DNA of 64,000 nt from Amorphophallus konjac (lineage: Eukaryota > Streptophyta > Magnoliopsida > Alismatales > Araceae): contig CM040118.1 of the NCBI GenBank assembly GCA_022559845.1, forward strand, positions 157,872,331 to 157,936,330, written 5' to 3'. Positions 48,208 to 59,297 of the stretch are shown one piece after another. Made by a program: the position numbers and the translations under genes. The stretch's first letter is position 1, and each line of letters begins with the position of its first letter. The notes beneath the pieces are model-generated. The model was not told where the DNA came from. It made no database searches and worked only from the letters and a program-made list of their open reading frames with translations.

Positions 48208-50637
48208 TTAGGTAGAGAAGTTTGGAACCAAAGACTGATTGGGCTCCAATGTAAATGAACTAGAAGCAAAACAGGAAAGCAAATGTTTCGGAATCCACAT
48301 TTGTTTAAATGTGTTTTGTTCAGTGGATCCTACAGATTTTCTTCTGTTGTTCTTTTTCTTATTGGCAGCAGCATAATTATTGACAGTATTGTTATTTCTG
48401 TGCCAGTGCCTTGGCCAGGGTGTGTTCACAAAATTTTGGCCATAGTAGTTCCTGGGCTGGCTATGAAAATATTGATTTCTAGATATCCAGTAACCATACC
48501 CATTGACCCAATTTCTACTGTGAGGTCTTTGATATTTAGCACTCTGGTGTCCAAGACCTGTAAACCTATCCTGAGTTCTAGACCAATTCGACCTATTGAA
48601 GTAGGTTGGCTGTGCATTGTAATGGGTCTGAGCTCTGGGTTGATAAAAATAATTAGGTTGACTCCTAGCAGCACTTTGTCTCCCCTGTACTTTGGACCCT
48701 GCTGACCTATACACAGGTTTGTATTGGGTCTTCTTCAGAGGTGGAGGTGTTGGTGGAGACTTGGTTACCTTGACCTGGGGTTTACCAGACTGTGTAGGTT
48801 GACCCCTAACCTGAGTCTGAGCCCTAGGATTCTGCTTAGATGTGCTAGCTCTACTAGGCTCATTAACCTTTCGTTTGCCCTTCTCCTCAGCACTGGGCTT
48901 TTTCAGATTAGCAGTTTTGTTCATCAAATTTGTTGAGTTCATGCTAATTAGAGGTCCCTTTTCCTTTTGAGCAACAAATGAAATTTTTTTCATTCCGAAT
49001 GTTTTTGTTGCACTAGAATTAAAACCTAGGCCCTCTTTTCTGAAATTAACCTTTGACCCTAACAAAGCATTTAAGTTATCTGTTCATTGGGTCATTTTCT
49101 CAATGGTTTTCATTTTATCTTCATTGTCTTTCTGAAGTTCTTCAATAGCCTTTTTCAGCTCATTGTTGACATTGAGGACAGCTTCATATTTTTCAGAGAT
49201 AATTTTGACTTCACTTTCACATTTCTGAATCTTCAGCTTCCATTCATCAATTTTATTTTCAAGCCTTAGATTATCTTCCTTAGAAGCTTTTAACTCATTT
49301 TTGATTTCATCTTCTTCAGAGCATGTGAGTTTCAATTCATCAATCTCAGATTCCAAACATGCAATTTTATCAGTTAGTGTTTTATCATTTTACATGGAAT
49401 TGATTTTTCTTCTAAGATGCCTATTCTCTTTTCTAATATCATCAGCTCTATCAGCTATGTCATGATAAGCATCTACCCAATCAGTAATTGTGAAGTTTTC
49501 AAATCTAGTGATTACCTCATCTGTATCCTCCTCTCTATCTTCGGAACTTGTTGCCATAAGGCAAATGGGCTGTTCAGATTCAGCTTCACTATCTGAGCTG
49601 TTGCTGAAAGAGCCTTCATCTTCATCACTCCATGTGGTGATCATAGCTCTTCCCTTCTTGATTTTCTTCTTTGACCTGTCCTTATGTTTCTGAATGTCTA
49701 GACAGTCAATTTTCAGATGCCCTGGTTTCCTGCATTGATAACAAACATTAGCTTCATTTTTCTTTGCAGGTTTAGATTTATACCTTTTATCCTTTCGGTC
49801 ACCACTGTATTTCTTCTGACCGAACCGTCCTACTCCCTTTCTGAGAAATCGCCTGAACTCTCTAGTCATCATGGCTATCTCAGATCGAGTCACATCTTCC
49901 TCTTCATTTAGATTATCTTCTGATGATGAAGAGCTGCTGGAGCTGGATCTTGTTGATTTGCTGGAACTAGCCTTCAGCGCTATCGGCTTCTTCTTCCTCT
50001 CGGCTTCATCTATCCTTGGCATGTTTATCTCATATGCCATTAGTGAGCCAATTAGCTCATCAGATTTAGTATTACGCAAGTCCCTTGACTCCTCCATCAC
50101 AGTTGCTTTGGTGTGCCAATTTGGAGTCAGGGAGCGCAGAATTTTCCTCACTACATCATACTCTGCCTGAGGTTTCCCAAAACCTCTGAGGCCATTGGTT
50201 ATTACAGTCAGCCGAGCGTACATTTCGCTAATGGACTCGTTCTGCTTCATCTTGAAGGCTTCATACTCAGATACAAGAAGATTGGCCTTCTGCTCTCTTA
50301 CTTGAGATGTACCTTCATGAATTACTTCCAGCGCATCCCAGATTTCCTTAGCTGATTTGCAAGCAGACACACGGGAGAATTCTGTAGGATGCAGAGCGCA
50401 CTGGATAGCATTAATAGCACTCCAATTCAGTGTGGACCTTCTGATCTCCTCCTTGGTCCATACATCTTCATTCGGGGACAACTCATAAGGTCCCTTGCTG
50501 ACAATCTTCCAAATCTTGTAATCCTTAGCCCTGAGGAACACTTGCATACGATTCTTCCAGTATGCGTAGTTTGATCCATCAAAGAATGGGGGCTTTGTTG
50601 TTGAGTGACCTTCGGCAGTCATCCCTCGAGCATCCAT
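48208..50637 (-). pseudogene. Sirevirus B gag
   Basis: ATG at 50637 (MDARGMTAEGHSTTKPPFFD). N-terminal UBN2/DUF4219-like region with YWKNRMQVFLRAKD and WHTKATVMEESRDLR, Ser-rich linker, and CCHC knuckle CYQCRKPGHLKIDC. An acidic tract, a coiled-coil (49356-49084), and a basic Gln/Asn/Tyr-rich tail to 48208 follow. Stops at 49390 and about 49081 split it. The final TAA (48208-48210) is in frame with pol and two codons upstream of its ATG. The coiled-coil in a very long gag is typical of Sireviruses. Confidence 0.9.
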
Positions 50638-50683
50638 CTCTGCCTATTCTCTTTGGGCGATGAGTCCCTGCAGAAGAGTTAGT

Positions 50684-50694
50684 CTCTGATACCA
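50684..50694 (-). promoter_or_regulatory. Primer-binding site of Sirevirus B
   Basis: The minus strand reads TGGTATCAGAG, initiator tRNA-Met type, starting two bases inside the 5' LTR end (50697). Confidence 0.92.
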
Positions 50695-50696
50695 AG

Positions 50697-53325
50697 TGTT
50701 GGGTTAGATGGACGCAGTCTATCTCCACTAAGTGTGGATCTAGAGGGGGGTGAATAGATCAACTTGCCTAATTTAAAACTATTGTAAGTTCTAGAGCGGA
50801 ATTTAGACAAGCATCAACAAATCTAAATGAAAAGAGCTAAGCAAAAGGTAGAAAGCTAGACATGATCATAAGCGATGCAATCAAACAAGCTAAGCAAGAA
50901 ATCCCATCGCACACAGATCACACAAAAACACAAACACACTGAACACATAATTTTTAGGTGGTTCGGTCAACGACCTACGTCCACCCCACACTCAATCGAG
51001 TATGGCTTCCTGCTGCGCAGCACAGCTTGCGTCTGCTGGGCTTCACAGCTTGGCCAAACAACCCGCTGATACACAGCTTCGCTGGGCACTACAGCTTGCC
51101 GACCAGAGGATCTGATCCTCTGCAACCGCTGGGGAAATACAGCTTAACCCGTCCAGTGGAGACCACCACTGCAAGACCGCTGACACACAGCTTGAAGAAA
51201 TAGCATTCAGAAATGAAAGACAGAATCAAAACGAAAAACAAAAACCCAAAAGCAATGTAGCTCTTAAAGAGCAAAGCTCAACTCTGGTTTTGAACCACAA
51301 GACTGAGATACAAACACTCTCACTCTCGATCAGCTCTCTCTCACCTCACTCTCTCTCTTTTCTCCTTCTTCTCTATTTCTTCTTCTTCTTCTCTGTATCT
51401 TTTTCTTCTCTCTTTTCTCTCTATGGATCGAAGGCTCACTGCTGCTGAGTGTATATACTTTTTCTTCTTCTTCGTCGATCAGCTTTCTTCTGTGGAAGAA
51501 GGCTTGTATATATGGCAGCGACAGCAGCAGGCGTGTGCTCTCCACGTTTCCCGCCCAGCAATTTGGACCACGTGGCAGCATGCAATGGAGTGTCAGTACA
51601 TGTGTCCTCATCTGGATACCTAGTCCTTTTCGGATCACGAGCCAGGTACCTGGGGTCACGTGCCCCTCATTAGCTTCTTCAGTCCGATGTATAGAGTTCT
51701 CCGTTCACGTGCTCAAAGACATCAATCTGACTTGCTGCGTCGACGCTTTCACTTAATGGCGTTAACGCAGTGAGGCATTCCAGTAGCCATTTGCCTCGTT
51801 TCTTTAGCTGCTGCGTCGACGCTGCTTGCATGTGGCGTTGGCGCAGTGGAATGGCCTGTGAAGATGAATGCTTCTTCAACTGCTGCGTCGACGCTGCTTT
51901 CATGTGGCGTTGACGTAATAGAAGACATCGTGAAAGCTTCGTCTACTGATGCGTGGACGCTTTAAGCTCCAGGCGTCGACCCTGTCCCTTCAGCAACAAG
52001 AATAAAGACATAAGAGTTAAGTATGTACATTGCATTATATATACATCATTGTATAGACTTGTAAAGGCAGAATGCAACGTACAGACTTGCCCAAAGTGTT
52101 GACTTCAACAAGGGAGGCAAACGGCTGTATAGACTTTAAATCCTAGTGGCATTGTATAGACATAATGCACTTAAAGGCTTCATGCGAAGGAAAGCATTGT
52201 ATATACTTGAGGAGTTGACGCAGCATGAAGGATGAGTTGACGCTGCATGAAGCATGGACAGTGTACAGACTTTGCCCACTTATGGACTTCATGTTATGCA
52301 CGCGAATGTGAAGACTTCAGTGTATAGACTTTAGAAGACGAGTGCAATGTATAGACTCCATGAGGCTCTAGTGCAGACAGACGATGTATAGGGTTCTTAG
52401 TTCAGCCGTCAGTGTATAGACTTGAACAGCAAGGACACAGTATAGACATCAACTCTGCACATCGAATGTATGGACTTCAAGTGTGAAGACCATTGTAGAG
52501 ACTTTGGATTAGAAGATTAATGTTTAGACTTTGAGTGACACTGTGGATGTACAGACTTTGCTCAAGTGTATGAGACGCTAACTGAGACGCTGGACTCTGT
52601 ACAGACTTTGAGCGATGTGTGGACTTGAAACTCCTGAAGCAGTGTACAGACTTCATGAAGCGAAGCCAATGTATAGCGTTGAGTGTAGCTAAAGCCTTGA
52701 TCGTAGGACTAGGCTGGACTGTATAGACTTCAGGCTTCAGAATCGAATGTTCAGACTTCGCCTAAGACACGTAGGGAAAAGACCCCAGTGTATAGACTTT
52801 GCCTTGAGTGAAAAGTAATTGATGAATATATGGACTTGAATGTGTGAAGGCTACAGTGAATGAGTGTATACATTTCACCAGATCAAGGGCAATTTGGATG
52901 TACAGACTCTGAGGTTCAAAGCCAGCGGTGCGTTGACGCTGTAACATTGATGCGTTGACGTTGTGCACACATAATCACTTTAATTGAGATGCAGTGTGTG
53001 GACTTATGCGTTGACGCTGTAACATGATGCATTGACGCTGTGCACACATAATCACTTTAATTGAGATGTAGTGTGTGGACTTATGCGTTGACGCTGTAAC
53101 ATGATGCGTTGACGCTGTGCACACATAATCACTTTAATTGAGATGCAGTGTGTGGACTTATGACAGTAAGAATTACAGACAGCAGTGTATTAAAAGAAAA
53201 GAACACATAGTCAATCTGATGGAGCAATTTCATCAAATCAAACTCAGTTGCCAATCAATCAAAACAATGGTGTTGCCAAAGAATAGAGCAAGTGTCAACA
53301 TCATCAACATAGAGGGGTCACAACA
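50697..53325 (-). mobile_element. 5' LTR of Sirevirus B
   Basis: 2,629 bp, near-identical by eye to 40877-43512, including the U3 array (52050-52920), triplication (52925-53160), TATA (51507-51513) and R/U5 words (51010-51190). Followed at 53326-53330 by TSD GGGGT. Confidence 0.93.
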
Positions 53326-53330
53326 GGGGT

Positions 53331-54874
53331 TGCAGAGGGTCAACCTTGTACTCCCCCAACTCTATTTCTTATTTTCTTATCATGCCTTCAATGACATCTT
53401 TGAATATATAGCAGTCTTCAATTGGATGCCCCAACATCTGATGGTAAGGGCAGAATTTTGGACTGTCTCTTCTTTTCAGGTCCTCCGGCCTTCTGGGCTC
53501 AGGCAGGGTGACCTTGTCATACTGGGTGGCCCAGTCAAAGAGAACTTTAGTCTTCTCCTTTAGGAAAGAGTAGGCTTTCTTCATTTTATCCCTAAGTGAG
53601 GGACCCTCCTTTTCTTCTGTTTCATCGGGCTGGGGCTCAACTGCCTTCTTGCCTTTATCTCTCTGATGTTCAAACGCCTTGATGTCAAAGGTGTTTGCTT
53701 CCTTAGGCGTTGAGCGTCGATCTGCTGCCTTTGCCTTCTGCGTGGTGGCAGTGGTTGATGTAGGGACAGGCCTTGCCATAAAAGCTTCAACATCGGCCAC
53801 CACATTATTCAGTCGATCAAACGACCGGATTTCCATACCAATCATCTTTTCCAGGACCTCCCTCCTGAGGTTCTGCTTGTAAATCTGTACATCGTCCTCC
53901 TGATGCAGGGGCCGCTTGCATCTCATTCCGAGGTTCCTCCACCTCTTAATATATTCAAGAGCTGTTTCATCTGCCCTTTACCTTGTTGAGTAAAGTCCAG
54001 CCACCGTGACCTCCCTCTCGGTGACATGAAATCTTTCTCTGAATTTCTTCTACATATTCGGCCAGTCGCTGATTGACCTAGTCGAAAGGTTGGAGTACCA
54101 TTCAAATGCGAGCCCGGTTAATGAGGACCAAAAAAATTTCCGCAGATATGACTCATCTATGGCTAGGTCGCCCATGACGGTCATGTAGTATGCAATATGC
54201 TCTTTCGGGGACCCCTTCCCGTTGAACTTGTCGAATTTGGGCGGCTTGCTAATCCCCGGGCGGAGCTGCTTAGCTGCATGATGAGGCGGGTATGGTACCC
54301 GATAAGCATCAAACGTGACATAGTCACCTTCATTTTGCTAAGAGAGCTTTAATTCAATCATCCTCTCCACCATCAATCTGTTCACAGTGGTCGGATCGAC
54401 TGGCTCGGGGTAGAAGTGCGTTGGCTGTAGGTACGGGGTGACAAGGGTGGTCACCTGCAGCGGAGGACGCAGCAATGGTGGTGCCTGGTGCACCTGAGGC
54501 AGTACCGGTGGCAACCGCGGCTGAAGTGGGCGCTACTGGGTGGCCGCTTGGTTATGCTCTACCGGCTGAGGCAGAGTGTATATTGTTGGAAAGTCACGTG
54601 GGTTGACAACCCCTTGCGATGATTCACCCTGCATCTCGGGTTGTTTGGAGGCTGAGGTTTGCTCTGTCCTCTCATTCAGTTGTTTCTTCAGAAGTTCTAT
54701 GTCCTGCCGGTATTGTTGTAGTAGCATCATCACCGATAGGTCCATAGTTGCTGTGCTGGTGATGGCTTCCACTGCTTCCCCTGAAGTGCCTTCAGGCGAG
54801 GTGTTCAGCAAAACCTCTTCCTCTTCAGTTGTTATCACATTTGCGGTGAGGGTAGTGACTTCTTCAGACATCAT
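53331..54874 (-). pseudogene. Tat-element gag
   Basis: Starts at ATG 54874 (MMSEEVTTLTANVITTEEEE). A Gln/Pro-rich linker leads to the Retrotrans_gag domain near 54240-53930, with PKFDKFNGKGSPKEHIAYY, FEWYSNL and KKFRERF. A variant zinc-binding motif C-x2-H-x4-H-x4-C (FCPYHQMLGHPIEDC, 53411-53451) lies near the end; this form replaces the CCHC knuckle in Tat gags. Stops break the middle (around 54050, 53970). It continues at 40876 after Sirevirus B is removed. Confidence 0.85.
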
Positions 54875-55737
54875 TTACTTTCCTCTTGCCGTCCTCAGCA
54901 TTTCCCTCGCGGCTTCAGTTCTCCTGGTGTTCGGCCCTGGCCTCTCGACTAATGGGACCAATTCTTGGGGCTCCTTAGGCAGACACCCGTATCTGCTGGC
55001 CATCCCGGCCATATTGCAAGCGAAGATTCGCATTTCTCTTCTTTGTTTGTAGACCCTCCTCTTTGTATGCCCGGAGAAGGTTAGTCTTTCAAATACAGAA
55101 ATTCTTATTCTATCCTCCTACTGGGGAGGGGCTTCATCGACCTCGTAATCCAGGCCGTCTTCAGATCCGTTGTCATCAACAGACGATGTCATTCTTTTTT
55201 CTTCTTCCTCTTCGACTGCCATTGGCAAGCAGTCCTCTTCTTCGACCACGGCTACTTGGAGCAGTCACTGCTGGCCCAATGAGGGGTTGCCTAGACCCCT
55301 GAAGTAGTTTCTGACCATATTGGTCATCTCTTCTTGACCCCGTCCTTGGTGGAGGACCGGGGACAACGGTCGACCTCCTATTGGGGGGATGTAAGCTAGT
55401 CAGGCTCTCCCAACAAGTTGATCAAATCTTCTCCCAATTGAAGGGATATTGGCTTGTCGTGCACAGGCCCTAGAGGTAGCAGGTCATGGAGGGTCCACGA
55501 CCGTCTCTTCTCTTCTTGGGGCCAAGCCCCTCTCATTCATCCTCTCCGTCCCAACAAAATTGGGGCAGTGGCGAACAGGCACATTTTGGCGGGCCGGCTA
55601 GATCTTCTTAGGAACCCACGCTTGCTTGAAAGCTTTCGGCCTTGGGGCCAACTCTCTTCAGCCTTGGCAACCGACTTCTTCTTTCTCGGCCCTTCTTCCG
55701 GACAGCACAGCAGGGACCACCCGATTCGGGATCACTT
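54875..55737 (-). other. Tat leader between gag and 5' LTR (inner part)
   Basis: Upstream leader of the Tat element on the minus strand. No intact frame or domain is recognised. Interrupted at 55737 by the retroposon. Confidence 0.55.
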
Positions 55738-56993
55738 TTTTTTTTTAACTAAAGGTTATACTTGCAAGGGGGGAGACGGGAGAGGGGGTTCATCTCTTCA
55801 TTGCGGAAGAAGATGAAAACACTATCCTGGCCACCAGGCAAGCAATTTTCATATAAGAGAGCAGTAAAAGAAAGGGGTATAGGAGAGGGGGGGGAAGCGC
55901 CCAAAGAGGGGCAAGAGGCGTACAAGGCCAAAGGCCCAAGAAAGCAAGGCCAAGGAAACCCAGGCGAGGGGCAAAACAAAAACCCAAGAACCCACAGAAG
56001 AAACAAAGCCCCTACAAATAGGAATCTTCATCGAAGATCCCCTCAGAGTCGAATGAGAAGATAGAATGGACGCCGTCCTGACGACCTGGAGAGAAAGGCC
56101 AATCATGGGGATCAACCTCCGAACCGTCGGTATCAAGCACGTCCGTGTGAGAAGAGACAGCCGGAGGCGGAGGCGCCATCGAAGAAGACTGGAGCCGAAG
56201 GGAACGACGGGGAGGGAGGGCAGCGTCCTCAAACATGCACTGTCGGTCACGCGTGGAGGAAGTGGAGTTGGAACGCCGGAAGGAGCGCCGAGGAGCTCCA
56301 CCTTCCATCCTCGAGGGCGGCCGAGAGCGGTCCAAGCCAGAGGTGCCCACGAAAGCCGTATGGGCCGCCGTAAGGTCACGATGCCCCGAAATAGGCTCAA
56401 CCCCAGGGACGTGGAGAGGCTGGACGAGCAGAGGGAACTAGAGAGGCATGCCAAGATCCGAGGGGGGCACTACACCCACGGGAAGCACCGGAGCAGGAGG
56501 CGGGGCGGAGTCGACGATCGGCCCGGGCGGGGCCCGGTTGATTTTCTTCTTCAAAGCTTGGGCGAAGGAGAGATGAGGGGCGGCCATCGGAGAAGAGGAG
56601 GAAGCCAAGGACCCTTCAACGGTAGCCGCCTGGGAGGAGGGCTGCACCCCTGGGGACCAAGCTACCGCACCGGCATTAAGCCCAGCACGAGGCTGGGAAA
56701 GGCCGCCAAGAGGGGGAGCATCCGGCGCCGCGAGGTCGAGGACCAAAGAGGAGGACACTCGGGCCGCAGGAGGGACACCCGCGGGCACATCTGAACACCG
56801 AGGGGGATCGCCCTTCCCGGAAGGGTGAGCTGCCGGGGGGAAGGACACGATGGCCACTGTCGGACGAGGCGGAGGGCGAACACCACGATCACCTGGGGTC
56901 GGAGGAGGAGCGAGGCCAACAAAACTAGCATGTGCTGCAGGCAGGTCTGGAAAGTAAGAAATGGGCTCCAATCCTGGCACAGAGAGCACTTGA
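55738..56993 (-). mobile_element. Non-LTR (LINE-type) retroposon, poly(A)-tailed, 5'-truncated and internally deleted
   Basis: The exact 15-bp duplication GATTCGGGATCACTT flanks it (55723-55737 and 56994-57008). It ends on the minus strand with an A tract of 9-11 bases (55736-55746), the marks of target-primed insertion. The body is GC-rich and encodes Pro/Ala/Ser-rich frames (56989-56438 with HLSFAQALKKKINR; 56350-56012 with RRSLRLQ). These resemble LINE ORF1 in composition but show no diagnostic domain. Near the 3' end (about 55855) ATGAAAATTGCTTGC resembles the start of LINE ORF2 (MKIAC), then jumps to a non-coding tail. The LINE class is inferred; a processed transcript of another kind is possible. 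Confidence 0.6.
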
Positions 56994-57008
56994 GATTCGG
57001 GATCACTT

Positions 57009-57092
57009 GGGCATCGCGTCCATCTAGGAAAATGCAGACACTATCGATCAGAGTAGATTTACCAGACACTGACAGCCGTTCGGTGATGGGAG
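57009..57092 (-). other. Tat leader fragment between retroposon and solo LTR
   Basis: Short Tat segment. Its right end GGGAG (57088-57092) is one half of the solo-LTR target duplication. Confidence 0.6.
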
Positions 57093-58818
57093 TGTTGACA
57101 CCCATTTTTTGCCGATAAGTTGAGTTATTTCTCTTACTTTCATTTGTTGATGCCTCGAGTTGTCCGTTACTCGTTGGGCTATTTTTCGGGCACATCTTTG
57201 GGCCTATTTTATGGGTAGCCTCCCTCCCTGGCTAGGTCATCTTCAATTCAGGGCTTAATGGGCCTTGATTTTGTTTAATCTATCTTTTTTATGTATTTCA
57301 AGCGTCCAGGGCACACACGGTCAGTCTCCCAGCCATTCATCCTGTGAGCGGTCGTTCTTGGGCCGTCCATATATTTCTTGGATATTTAGTTAATTTGCTG
57401 AATTTTCACCGACAAGCTGACACACGGCCTGAGTTTAGCCGCCCAAATACATTGTACGGTGTATCCTTAGCCGTTCAAGTCCCAGAGTCCTGAGCTTGAT
57501 AGTCTTTTCAGATAATTATCTATTTATATCAGTTCTTTGGATTTATCACCGACAAGGTCATGAACGGTTGTCCCTTGGCCGCTCTAGTGTTAAACGGTCT
57601 ATCTATAGCCGTGTAATCAGTTCGATGGATAATTTGATTATTTTCTGAATTATTGAATTTCCACCGACAGGAATGGATGACCTAGATATAGCCACTCAAC
57701 AAGATGAGTGGTCTATCGTATGACCGTTCAACAGCTGGATTCCGGATATTTTAATGGTTTTTTCTCCCTCTTCTCGTGGTTTTATCCCCAACTTCTCCCA
57801 TCATTTTCTCCACGGATACTCCACCAAATGGGGTGCCGTTTCCCCTGGTTGAGAGATAATTCAATTATCTACACATTTTATGTTATTATCTCGACCTAAA
57901 AATGGCTGAAAACCCTAATTTCGAGCTAGGACTTAGGGGCTCTCTAAATAGACCCTAAAGGCTAAGCTTGAAAAGGGGGGGAGATTTCAAGGTCACGGTG
58001 AAGCCCTACCGGATTCTGGAGTGACCCTAAGTCAGGGAGGGAGGCCTTCTACGTCCGTCCAGACCTCCGGTTTCAGGGAGTAGCATGTTTTTGTGTCATT
58101 AGTTCATTAGTCCCACCGTTCTTTTCTTCTCATTTGCACGCTTGATTCCTCTTCCTTCATCCACGCTTTTCCTACTCTTTTCACTGCATTACACACACCC
58201 CCCATACCTTTGGACGCCCCTAGGGGTTTAAAAACTCCCAGGTATCCCCCATTCCATGTTGGTTAGTTTATCTTCCATGTTCGTCTATAGTTTCTACACT
58301 TCACAGTTCTGACTTTTGGTTTATTTTCATGTTCTACACCTTGTCTTGCAGGTCAGCAGCATCCTAGCACGAGGCCCACTCCTTCTGTCCGGCCGGAAGG
58401 AGTGGAGGTTGAGCTCCTACGTTTTGGGAGGTGGTGGCGTCGAGCGGTCATTTACTGTCCGTTTGAGGAGTCAAGCAGCTTCATTCTTGCCGTTCATCTT
58501 CTTCCTGTGGTCATCTCCAAACTGTTCTTCTGCCATCGTTCTTCGTCTCGCGTTCCACCCCCAGCACTATTCGACGATCTATCGAGCGGTCGTGCGTCGT
58601 CCGAGCGGTTCTTCCACAACCGTGCATATCTGCAGTGTTGGTTACAGGCGAGTGTCTCCCTTCTTTTCCAAGGTAGGGCGTGTTCATCACGTTTGGTACC
58701 TTGGTGGCGATCACACAAGCTCACATACTTCTGTCCCCTTCTACTTTCCATTTATTTCTCATACTGATTTAGTAGAGGGTTAAGAAGGGTTTTAAAACGA
58801 TAGGAAAATATATCTACA
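57093..58818 (+). mobile_element. Solo LTR, probably Ty3/gypsy
   Basis: Starts TGTTGACACCC, ends ATATCTACA, 1,726 bp, flanked by exact GGGAG (57088-57092 and 58819-58823). No PBS, PPT or coding frame is inside. A plus-strand TATA-like CTCTAAATAGACCC (57942-57951) resembles the Tekay-like LTR boxes and suggests plus orientation. ACGGTC...GGCCGT inverted-repeat units lie in 57310-57720. Open frames around 58316-58783 show no recognised domain. Confidence 0.8.
57310..57720. repeat. CGGTC...GACCG/GGCCGT hairpin units in the solo LTR
   Basis: Six or more units, e.g. GAGCGGTCGTTCTTGGGCCG, AACGGTTGTCCCTTGGCCGC and TGGTCTATCGTATGACCGTT. Each is two inverted arms with 8-10 bases between, as in the LTR at 1653-4968. 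Confidence 0.7.
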
Positions 58819-58823
58819 GGGAG

Positions 58824-59272
58824 CAGTGGCTCTTCTTCGGGAGTTCTCATGGTGGCGACCTCCGGGCTTGTTGTGATAGGCGGGGCGAGCCCTGTAAGCT
58901 ACATGGTGTACCATGCAGCTTGCTAATTGGATCCGGCCTGATGGCAGGCCTCTGCAGGTTTGGGTATCGACTACCCGAGGCTTCTCGCTGACGTTCTCCC
59001 CAGTCATCTCCAGAGCTTCGACCTTCAGCATGTCGGTGAAGGCTACCACCAAGAAGTTGGGGAAGCCAACCACTGGTAGGAAGGTGTCGAAAACGGTCGG
59101 TACCGCCAGGTACCCACAAGAACCATGGATGGCCACGATCGCGGGGCCTAAAGTCAACGTAGCAAATCCAGCAGCCATCGCTACTTCCTGCGAGGACAGA
59201 AACAAAGAAGCGATCAGCATTCCTTGGGAGGGCCGTGGGGCCCATTTATCTTGGCAAAGAGATGAAGGGAGA
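58824..59272 (-). other. Tat leader next to the PBS
   Basis: A minus-strand frame runs from 59220 to about 58792 (MLIASLFLSS...) with no recognised domain; its end lies in the solo LTR. A splice-acceptor-like TTTCTGTCCTCGCAG occurs near 59190. It could be a leader frame ahead of gag, as seen in some Tat/Ogre elements, but this is not certain. Confidence 0.4.
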
Positions 59273-59294
59273 CTAGGTCCCAGCGGGCGTGCCA
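59273..59294 (-). promoter_or_regulatory. Primer-binding site of the Tat element
   Basis: The minus strand reads TGGCACGCCCGCTGGGACC, three bases inside the LTR end at 59298. It starts with TGG as required for a tRNA CCA end; the tRNA species is not assigned. Confidence 0.7.
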
Positions 59295-59297
59295 GCT

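Larger units (their letters stand above)
40877..53325 (-). mobile_element. Sirevirus B (Ty1/copia, SIRE lineage), nearly intact, minus strand
   Basis: LTRs are at 50697-53325 (5') and 40877-43512 (3'). The target duplication GGGGT is at 40872-40876 and 53326-53330, and removing the element rejoins Tat gag. It has an initiator tRNA-Met type PBS, gag, pol, a 1.6-kb 3' region with several polypurine tracts, and an LTR-adjacent PPT. The LTR pair shows very few differences by eye, fewer than Sirevirus A's pair, suggesting a younger insertion. Pol is inactivated by a few nonsense changes. Confidence 0.93.

Noticed and set aside
56066..56794. Long Arg/Gly-rich plus-strand frame
   Set aside because: Its composition is the shadow of the GC-rich minus-strand retroposon body; the A tail and TSD fix the minus strand as sense.
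58316..58783. 155-codon open frame on the plus strand and overlapping frames
   Set aside because: It lies wholly within the TSD-bounded solo LTR, overlaps similar-length frames on both strands and has no recognised domain.
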